Position numbers and translations under genes: made by a program. The notes under the pieces are model-generated. The model was given only the letters and a program-made list of their open reading frames with translations, had not been told where the DNA came from and did no database searches. 13,317 nt of DNA from Desulfuromonas sp. SDB (lineage in GTDB: Bacteria > SDB-A): contig LKUE01000210.1 in NCBI GenBank assembly GCA_001412365.1, positions 1 through 13,317 of the forward strand. Direction: 5' to 3'. The first letter of the stretch is position 1. Every line of letters begins with the position of its first letter. Shown here in pieces: positions 1-4,784 of the stretch.

Positions 1-175
1 GTTCTTCTGATTGATGGATTTTTTCTTTATGAGATAATGATAAGGATATTGATATATTTTTTTTCAGAAATTCATCATCATAAGTAAATCGGAATCCCTC
101 ATCAATTTCTTCAATTATTCCAGCCAAGTCCTTATTGTAATAAACTTGTGCTTTTCGATAATTATTTCCTTTCAT
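1..175 (-). CDS. HipA N-terminal subdomain protein (HipA or HipS-like), partial
   Basis: The gene runs off the left edge, so only 58 N-terminal residues are visible. They read as the first subdomain of the HipA serine/threonine kinase toxin family: a strand with A-VYYNKDLAG, then EIDEGFRFTYDDEFL and the ISLSL segment that usually precedes the pocket of the N-subdomain. The ATG overlaps the end of the upstream XRE antitoxin gene by 14 bases, which implies translational coupling and the hipB-hipA order. In E. coli-type systems this subdomain is fused to the kinase core. In HipBST systems it is a separate protein of about 100 residues (HipS) followed by the kinase HipT. The cut prevents telling these apart. 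HipA-family kinases phosphorylate an aminoacyl-tRNA synthetase (GltX in E. coli) and arrest growth; that function is family knowledge only. The family call is firm and the subtype is open. Confidence 0.85.
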   Translation of the reverse strand, partial: MKGNNYRKAQVYYNKDLAGIIEEIDEGFRFTYDDEFLKKNISISLSLSHKEKIHQSEE

Positions 176-365
176 TTTTCTTTATCTCTATATGATATCC
201 AAAAAATTCTAAAACCTGATTCAGTTTATCAAGTTTTACTGATTTTTTTCCCTGTTCCAGTTCTCTTAGAAACCTCAATCCAATTCCTACCCGTTTTGCA
301 CATTCAACCTGAGTTAGGTTTGCTTTTTTTCTGATTTCTTTTATCTTATTTCCTATTTCCATCAT
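162..365 (-). CDS. XRE-family helix-turn-helix antitoxin (HipB-like)
   Basis: This 67-residue protein is a single Cro/C1-type helix-turn-helix domain. The helix IGNKIKEIRKKANLTQ is followed by LTQVECAKRVGIGLRFLRELEQGK, which contains the two DNA-binding helices (about residues 17-40), then a short tail. The tail ending YHIEIKKNERK resembles small HipB proteins encoded ahead of HipA/HipS. The stop codon lies inside the start of the HipA-type gene (14-base overlap). The protein should dimerise, bind the four operators at 371-506 and repress the operon alone or with the toxin. Two ATG codons (365 and 362) stand in tandem. No convincing Shine-Dalgarno precedes them beyond a weak AAAGGGTG that is itself part of the proximal operator. 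The XRE fold is certain; the HipB role rests on the neighbour. Confidence 0.9.
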   Translation of the reverse strand: MMEIGNKIKEIRKKANLTQVECAKRVGIGLRFLRELEQGKKSVKLDKLNQVLEFFGYHIEIKKNERK

Positions 366-370
366 ATTAT

Positions 371-506
371 ATTACACCCTTTAGGTTATAATTTCAAATT
401 TATTTTATTTATATTATACCATTTAAGGTATAATAATTTTATTTTTATTAAATATTATACCCTATAAGTTATAATTTGATAAATCTTATACCCTTTAAGG
501 TAAAAC
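371..506. promoter_or_regulatory. Four-operator array of the hip operon
   Basis: Four imperfect 22-bp palindromes lie at 371-392, 413-434, 454-475 and 485-506. The best copy (413-434) is ATTATACC-N6-GGTATAAT with perfect 8-base arms; the other three keep ACC-C-T--A plus one good arm. Their starts are 42, 41 and 31 bases apart, close to 4, 4 and 3 turns of B-DNA, so all four face the same side of the helix. E. coli hipBA likewise has four HipB operators, though with a different consensus (TATCC-N8-GGATA). The array sits directly upstream of the XRE gene and overlaps its candidate promoter, as expected for autorepression. Confidence 0.85.
454..482 (-). promoter_or_regulatory. Candidate sigma-70-type promoter of the hip operon
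   Basis: On the minus strand TTATCA (482-477) is followed after exactly 17 bases by a consensus TATAAT (459-454). The -10 lies inside the third operator and the -35 sits between the third and fourth, an arrangement that lets a bound repressor exclude RNA polymerase. The start point would be near 447, giving a leader of about 80 bases. A second possibility, TTGAAA-N17-TAATAT at 397-369, would place the start on the antitoxin ATG itself. Confidence 0.5.
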
Positions 507-645
507 AATAATGAATTATAAACACTAAATTAATTTAGGATTTACCTGACAGAGAACAGAGGAAAAAGACGAGAATTATATAAAATGATGAAGAATCTTC
601 TATTTCACTAAAATCAATTTTCACCAGTACAAAATAGACCGGTAG

Positions 646-870
646 ATAACCGGATATTGTGGAAACATCGAATATTCATCTGTTTCAGAGACAACCTGGA
701 CACCTCAAAACTCCTAATTAGCTGAAATTTATCAAGGATCTACTAGAATTACAGTGAATCTCCAGGAAAGGATAAGTATTTTGCCAACAGGAATTTACTT
801 TTTAAATATCTCCGCCGGGGAAGGGACTGATCCTATCAAGAAGCAGCATAAGTTGATGATGATTAATTGA
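646..870 (+). pseudogene. Relict C-terminal sorting domain of a lost secreted protein
   Basis: Reading the frame that begins at 646 gives, after a stop at 643, a short stretch with SVSETTWTPQNS, a stop at 715-717, then an uninterrupted run of about 50 residues to a TGA at 868-870. The last part contains the hallmarks of a T9SS type A sorting domain end: RITVNL, then LPTGIYFLNISAGEG, then a basic KKQHKLMMIN tail. No start codon, ribosome site or IYD-SGR core survives, so this is the decayed 3-prime end of a larger gene. The upstream TTWTPQNS segment resembles the entry strand of right-handed beta-helix secreted proteins, but that match is weak. The piece is homologous to the relict at 4325-4467. 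Confidence 0.7.
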
Positions 871-917
871 TACTTTAATTAATTATTTTCAAGAATTAGT
901 TAAATTAAGAGTCAATA

Positions 918-952
918 CTGATTTTTATAGATTGGTATGTTATAATTTTACT
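918..952 (+). promoter_or_regulatory. Extended -10 promoter giving a leaderless transcript
   Basis: TGTTATAAT (938-946) is a perfect extended -10 element (TGnTATAAT). A weak -35 candidate, CTGATT, lies 17 bases upstream at 918-923. Six bases separate the -10 from the ATG at 953, so the expected transcription start falls on that ATG. There is no Shine-Dalgarno. The more upstream in-frame ATG at 932 lies within and just before the -10 and would not be transcribed. Confidence 0.6.
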
Positions 953-1141
953 ATGGAAAAATTATTAAAAATATTTAAAGACCATAACCAAGCCTTAAAT
1001 TCAGAGATGAATGAATACAAAAAGATGACTCCAGAGCAAAAGCTGGACTGCCTTCAATATCTAAGAGAACAAATTTACCTATTGAACCATGAGAGTAGAA
1101 AAGGATTTCAAAGAGTTTATAGAGTTGTTAAACGCTCATAA
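953..1141 (+). CDS. Small helical partner protein of a nucleotidyltransferase (TA-like pair)
   Basis: The product is 62 residues from ATG 953. I prefer this start to the in-frame ATG at 932 because the latter overlaps a consensus extended -10 element. The protein is charged and probably all-helical, with no signal peptide. Its C-terminal half (MTPEQKLDCLQYLREQIY, then ESRKGFQRVYRVVKRS) matches a conserved small protein that I recall being encoded just before DUF6036/AbiEii-like nucleotidyltransferases in many genomes; its function is unknown. Its end overlaps the nucleotidyltransferase start by 53 bases in another frame, so the two are co-translated. A role as antitoxin or specificity partner is inference from the layout only. 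Confidence 0.7.
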   Translation: MEKLLKIFKDHNQALNSEMNEYKKMTPEQKLDCLQYLREQIYLLNHESRKGFQRVYRVVKRS

Positions 1142-1541
1142 GGTTCAATACTTAATTGTGGGTGGTTTTGCCTATTCACTATATGCAATTCCTCGATACA
1201 CCAAAGACATTGATATCTGGATAAATCCTAACTATAAAAACGCTGGAAAAATGATGAAAGTCTTAAAAGATTTCGGTTTTGTGGATATTAATTTAAACGA
1301 GAAAGATTTTACTGATCAAGAAAATATCATTCAGTTAGGTATTGAACCAGTTAGAATTGATTTAGTTCTGTCCTTGGAAGGACTTGACTTTAAAAAATCT
1401 TGGATTAACAAATATGAAACCTCCTATGGAAAGGAGAAGTGTTATTTCCTTTCAAAACAAGATTTAATAATCAATAAGCAAAAAACAGGAAGAAATCAGG
1501 ATCTTCTAGATGTAGAGATATTAAAACAGACAGATGAATAA
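1089..1541 (+). CDS. MNT/AbiEii-like nucleotidyltransferase
   Basis: This 150-residue protein carries the minimal DNA polymerase beta nucleotidyltransferase fold. It has the LIVGGFAYSLY glycine turn (G25-G26), a conserved arginine in PRYTKDIDIWI, the metal-binding pair D40-x-D42 and a likely third acidic residue D91 in VRIDLVLSL. The C-terminal part reads LSKQDLIINKQKTGRNQDLLDVEIL, the usual helical end of this family, where the K/R-D-L-x-D-V-E segment packs against the active site. Such proteins act as the nucleotidyltransferase half of type IV-like (AbiE) or MNT-HEPN modules, transferring NMPs to RNA or protein. No HEPN or AbiEi gene is present, so the partner is the 62-residue protein upstream. 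The ATG has no ribosome site of its own and lies inside that upstream gene. Confidence 0.85.
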   Translation: MRVEKDFKEFIELLNAHKVQYLIVGGFAYSLYAIPRYTKDIDIWINPNYKNAGKMMKVLKDFGFVDINLNEKDFTDQENIIQLGIEPVRIDLVLSLEGLDFKKSWINKYETSYGKEKCYFLSKQDLIINKQKTGRNQDLLDVEILKQTDE

Positions 1542-1597
1542 TTTAATAGCCCTCAAAAATAAGCTAATTTGATATTTTAATTCAGTACCAATTAAGA

Positions 1598-1620
1598 AAA
1601 ATAATCTATAGAATTATTCT
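1598..1620 (-). terminator. Weak AT-rich terminator of the fibre operon
   Basis: Just past the stop of the 176-residue gene the minus strand reads AGAATAAT-TCTATAG-ATTATTTT followed by CTTAA. This is an 8-pair stem with one G-U pair, a 7-base loop and a short U run. It is AT-rich and therefore weak, but well placed in the 79-base gap between convergent genes. Confidence 0.35.
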
Positions 1621-2151
1621 TTACCGGGTAATAATCAATTTCCGGGTTGATGAAAATTCATCAGCGTTCATTCTCAGAAAATAAATACCAGTTGAATAAT
1701 TTGCTACATTTAGATCAAATTCATAATAACCAGGATTCATGTTCTGATTGACCAGAGTTACCACTTCCCTCCCGGAAATGTCATACAAGGATATAAAAAT
1801 TTTAGATTCCACCGGTACTGCAAATCTGATGGTAGTTCTATCAGCACAGGGATTGGGGAAAGTACCGGAAAGACTGAATACAGTGGGTATGTTAATATTT
1901 CCGTTTTCCTGCCCCTCACTTACTCCCAGGAAAATTCCCAGATTCATGTGGAGTATTCCTGCAGTCTCAATATAAGTTGAACTGGTGCTTTTCCCGGTTA
2001 ACGACTGTCCAATAGCATCAGCTAGTATGTAGGTAGAGCTGGAAGATCGGTCTCCTGCAGAGGAAATGGATGATTTTTCCAAGCTGTAAGTCTGAGCTGC
2101 CAGGAAAATTGATTGAATCAACCAAAAGATAGTTATCAATATATTTTTCAT
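1621..2151 (-). CDS. Small secreted sorting-domain protein, partner of the fibre protein
   Basis: The product has 176 residues. Residues 1-20 (MKNILITIFWLIQSIFLAAQ) form a signal peptide. Residues 22-70 are a short beta segment with ISSAGDRSSSSTYILADAIGQ, a pattern common in secreted proteins of unknown function in environmental bacteria (alternating T/S-rich strands around G-Q). Residues 91-176 are a complete type A sorting domain: FPNPCADRTTIRF, SLYDISGREV, then STGIYFLRM and the RKLIITR tail. The start codon follows the stop of the fibre gene by only three bases, so both come from one transcript. The short body and coupling suggest an accessory or anchoring subunit for the fibre, which itself lacks a sorting domain. 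That role is inference; I do not recognise a named family. Confidence 0.8.
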   Translation of the reverse strand: MKNILITIFWLIQSIFLAAQTYSLEKSSISSAGDRSSSSTYILADAIGQSLTGKSTSSTYIETAGILHMNLGIFLGVSEGQENGNINIPTVFSLSGTFPNPCADRTTIRFAVPVESKIFISLYDISGREVVTLVNQNMNPGYYEFDLNVANYSTGIYFLRMNADEFSSTRKLIITR

Positions 2152-2154
2152 TTT

Positions 2155-4077
2155 TTACTCGCCGTTATTAAGTCTTTTCAGCAACTCAATATCTGCCCTC
2201 ATCTGTTCCAGTTCACTTCTCAACTGTTGATTCTCTGAAACAAGATCATCAATATGTTCATTTAATTGCTGATTTTCCATAGTTAAATTATCAATACGGG
2301 TATTCAGCTCAGTTATATCAACATTGATATCATCAATAAAACTTAGAAATTCTTCATTTTCTTTTACCAGAGCTTGAATTGCCAACAGGGCAACTCCGCT
2401 GACATCTAAACTGGCTAAATACCGATTGTCATTACCGGTTTTAAACAGTTCATAGAAATCTTCCGCCACCGGGGAAATATGATAGACTCCTTCCTCTCCC
2501 TTGTAGTTGTACCTGAAAACATCCAGCGTTTTGACCAGTTCCAGTATCTTTGCCGGATCAGGTCTGGTGAAATTTTCCTTGAAAGTCCGGGAACAGCCGT
2601 TGGTCCAGATTCCTCCCGTGGTCAAATATGCTCCATTACCATTGGAAGTATTAGTTCCCACATGTACTGGATATAGAGGATCTTCCCGGTTGATTCCAAA
2701 CTGATATTGATAAACATCTCCATCCCCGAATACCACATCATAATCATCGGCTACATCAAAAGAGTTGGCAGTACTTCCTATTCCAAAAGCGAAAGAATAA
2801 TCACCGGAGACATTTACCTGATATCCTCCGGGGATGGTTGAACAAATTCCAGAACTGGTGTTCCAAAACCCCCCGGATATAGTTGAATAGAGATTTGAAC
2901 AGGTATTTAGCTGTCCCCCTCCAAGCGTGGAGAAATCACCGGATGCGGTGTTATTACCTCCTCCTCCGATGGTAGCATAATCGTTTGCACTGTGGTTATA
3001 TTGTCCTCCCCCAATTGCCCCGTACATACTGTCACAGGTGTTATAATATCCTCCGGAAATGGTTGCTCCTGCAGAATAACAAGTGTTTCCTTCTCCCCCT
3101 CCCACCGTTGAACGGTTGCCTGAGCTGGTGTTTTGATATCCTCCCGCTACCGTGGTATAAAAATAAGAAGCAATATTCCCTCTTCCTCCCCCTATGGTTG
3201 AATATTCACCGGAGATGTTGTTCTGATATCCACCGGCAATGGTTGAATAAGTTTCGGAGATGATATTGTCCCTTCCACCTCCTACCGCAGAATAAGAAGC
3301 GGAAGTTTGGTTGTTCCTTCCACCGGCAATAGTTGCACCACTACCGGAATTGTTGTTATCTTCTCCTCCTCCCACTGTGGAATAAGTAGCAGAACTGGTA
3401 TTATTGTGTCCTCCTCCCACTGTACAGTAAAGATAATTTTGCCCGGAAGCTCCGGTAATGCAGTTGTTCCCAAGATTTACATGAGTTTGCACAAATGTGC
3501 CATGGAGGGTGTTCCCGAACATAGCCAATCCGTATTGGGCTGATGGGTAAAGTACGTTGCCGGATATATTCCAGTCATTATCTGGTGCTCCATTTACCAC
3601 ATAATCAGCAGTGTCAGCAAAGAGAGATCTAATTGAGTAGGCAGTGGTAACGATTTTTTTCCGGGGGGACAGAACCTCTCCCTCCACCGTAGTCTGTAAC
3701 CATAAGGGATATCCAGTAAAACTATCAGGATCTAGCGGAGTTATGCTTCCTAAAATTACATTGAATATCCCATTTTCCACCGGAACGTCATTATAGGTCT
3801 CTGACCAGAAAGAACTACCTCCGGTTTCAGTGGTAAACAATTCAAATACCATATCCAGATTTGCTGTAACCGGCGTTGTATCAGCAGTTAAAATTAAATA
3901 TCCCTGATAGTTCATCTGGGTAGGAATATTTTTCCCTTCCAAAGTGGATATTCCTATTTCCGACCTTATATCGTTTATCCCTGTATTCGAATCAATAATC
4001 TGTTCATTTCCTAAACCAATTATCATGGTGATCAATAAAGTGACAACTGATGCTGTTTTAATAACCAAGGTCAACAT
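2155..4077 (-). CDS. YadA-head-like repeat fibre with S74-type C-terminal domain and coiled coil
   Basis: I start this 640-residue protein at ATG 4077 because AAAGGAGGT (4089-4081) lies just upstream; a longer frame opens 42 bases earlier and would bury that site in codons. Residues 1-24 form a signal peptide. Residues 53-161 are the N-terminal domain often seen in tail-fibre-like proteins (MNYQGYL, WSETYNDVPVENGIFNVILG, LSPRKKIVTTAYSIRS). Residues 217-426 are fourteen contiguous 15-residue units of the form Y-S-T-[IV]-G-G-G-x-x-N with no insertion or deletion, predicted to form a left-handed beta-roll like the YadA head. Residues 496-575 resemble a peptidase S74/intramolecular chaperone domain (CSRTFKENF, DVFRYNYK, HISPVAEDFYELF). 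Residues 576-640 are a heptad coiled coil (ENQQLNEHIDDL). It is probably a trimeric surface fibre. It has no sorting domain of its own; the next gene in the operon does. Confidence 0.85.
   Translation of the reverse strand: MLTLVIKTASVVTLLITMIIGLGNEQIIDSNTGINDIRSEIGISTLEGKNIPTQMNYQGYLILTADTTPVTANLDMVFELFTTETGGSSFWSETYNDVPVENGIFNVILGSITPLDPDSFTGYPLWLQTTVEGEVLSPRKKIVTTAYSIRSLFADTADYVVNGAPDNDWNISGNVLYPSAQYGLAMFGNTLHGTFVQTHVNLGNNCITGASGQNYLYCTVGGGHNNTSSATYSTVGGGEDNNNSGSGATIAGGRNNQTSASYSAVGGGRDNIISETYSTIAGGYQNNISGEYSTIGGGRGNIASYFYTTVAGGYQNTSSGNRSTVGGGEGNTCYSAGATISGGYYNTCDSMYGAIGGGQYNHSANDYATIGGGGNNTASGDFSTLGGGQLNTCSNLYSTISGGFWNTSSGICSTIPGGYQVNVSGDYSFAFGIGSTANSFDVADDYDVVFGDGDVYQYQFGINREDPLYPVHVGTNTSNGNGAYLTTGGIWTNGCSRTFKENFTRPDPAKILELVKTLDVFRYNYKGEEGVYHISPVAEDFYELFKTGNDNRYLASLDVSGVALLAIQALVKENEEFLSFIDDINVDITELNTRIDNLTMENQQLNEHIDDLVSENQQLRSELEQMRADIELLKRLNNGE
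2756..3388 (-). repeat. Fourteen tandem 45-bp units encoding a 15-residue beta-roll repeat
   Basis: Within the fibre gene the repeat units are exactly in register. Gly occupies unit positions 6 and 7 in all fourteen, and Asn occupies position 10 in the first thirteen; the last unit has Val there. Position 1 is usually Tyr, or Phe, Gly, Arg or Cys. Five cysteines are scattered through the array. The DNA copies have diverged, so this is an old protein-level repeat rather than a recent expansion. Confidence 0.85.
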
Positions 4078-4119
4078 ACCACCTCCTTTGTTTAAAGTTG
4101 AATTTAAATTTAAATACAA

Positions 4120-4324
4120 ACATCTGATATTAGTTAAGATTCAATATACAGGCTGGAGCCCCAGGAGACCCAACCAACTTCATTTCAATAAATAATTGAA
4201 TTCAGACTTAGGATAAATTTCAGGGAATTGGAGTTTAACAAGATCGTTATACAAGAATTTAATAATTAATTACCCCTCTAGCTATTTTCATACTATCTAT
4301 AGCATTTTTACAGATTATTAGCAA
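4120..4324. other. Intergenic region upstream of the fibre operon
   Basis: This stretch is AT-rich and I see no gene in it. A small GC-rich island at 4150-4170 includes AGCCCCAGG, nine bases shared with the island at 8281-8300. It may be a decayed REP-like element. No clear -10/-35 pair with canonical spacing is visible for the fibre operon on the minus strand. Confidence 0.4.
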
Positions 4325-4467
4325 TAAAAAACAGGAATAAATCAATTTTCAGTTAATCTTAATGAAAATATCGGAAACTTACCTGGGGGTATTTTTTTAT
4401 GAATATCTCTGCTGGAAATGATTATAACTTTATAAATCAAAACCGTAAGCTAGTACTGATTAATTGA
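4325..4467 (+). pseudogene. Second relict sorting domain, frameshifted
   Basis: From 4340 the frame reads NQFSVNLNENIGNLPGGIFF and then stops at a TGA just after a run of seven T (4392-4398). Shifting by one base continues MNISAGNDYNF and ends KLVLIN with TGA at 4465-4467. The joined product aligns along its length with the relict at 646-870: VNL, then LP-GI-F, then NISAG, then a K-L----IN tail, each ending IN-TGA. A one-base loss in the T run explains the shift. No start codon or upstream body remains, so this is the 3-prime remnant of a lost secreted-protein gene. Confidence 0.7.
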
Positions 4468-4735
4468 TTTCCTTAGAAAGTTCAAATGAATATTAAAGTG
4501 TCAAAATGACCTGAATTGGTTGTCCCAGGAATAATATATTTTAACTTAATTAACATATCAGTATTTTAGTTATCAATCAATTTTAATTAGATTCTGTTTT
4601 CCATAATTTCCAAATATGAACAAATAATCTCATAAAGTAAACAATATTTGAATATTTTGTAACAATTCCGAACACATTTAAATTAACTACATCTCTATCA
4701 TGCATAAATATGTTATTTATAAATAATATCAAAAA
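4468..4735. other. AT-rich spacer upstream of the first propeller gene
   Basis: I see no coding frame with a start and ribosome site. The stretch is strongly AT-rich and could hold upstream activator sites for the sigma-54-like promoter that follows, but I see no clear inverted repeat that would mark an enhancer-binding-protein site. Confidence 0.3.
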
Positions 4736-4751
4736 TGGCACAAAAAATGCA
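4736..4751 (+). promoter_or_regulatory. Sigma-54-like (-24/-12) promoter
   Basis: TGGCAC-N6-TGCA places GG (4737-4738) and GC (4749-4750) exactly ten bases apart, as sigma-54 promoters require (consensus TGGCACG-N4-TTGCW; two of the defined bases differ). Transcription would start near 4762, before the AGGAGG ribosome site at 4774-4779. No sigma-70 -35 element at normal spacing fits the nearby TATAAG. The element sits directly in front of the first propeller gene. Confidence 0.5.
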
Positions 4752-4784
4752 TTATAAGATTAAATTTAAAAATAGGAGGATGAG

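Noticed and set aside
369-397. TTGAAA-N17-TAATAT as the main hip promoter
   Set aside because: Its start point would fall on or after the antitoxin ATG. The promoter at 482-454 fits the operator layout better.
932-952. ATG 932 as start of the small nucleotidyltransferase partner
   Set aside because: It overlaps the extended -10 element and has no ribosome site. The seven extra residues look unlike the rest of the protein.
2756-3388. CRISPR-like array because of the regular 45-bp repeats
   Set aside because: The repeats are coding, divergent and contiguous without spacers, and in register with a beta-roll protein.
2985-3543. Plus-strand and alternate-frame open frames inside the fibre gene
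   Set aside because: They are created by the 45-bp repeat periodicity, lack ribosome sites and give compositionally odd proteins.
4078-4119. Fibre protein starting at 4119
   Set aside because: The extra codons cover a perfect AAAGGAGGT ribosome site that serves ATG 4077 and would put a polar stretch before the signal peptide.
4150-4170. GC-rich island sharing AGCCCCAGG with 8281-8300, as a structured RNA or mobile element end
   Set aside because: Nine shared bases and a 4-bp stem are too little. It is noted only as a possible decayed repeat.
3944-4195. 83-residue plus-strand frame across the fibre start
   Set aside because: It is antisense to the signal peptide and ribosome site of the fibre gene and has no ribosome site or recognisable domain of its own.
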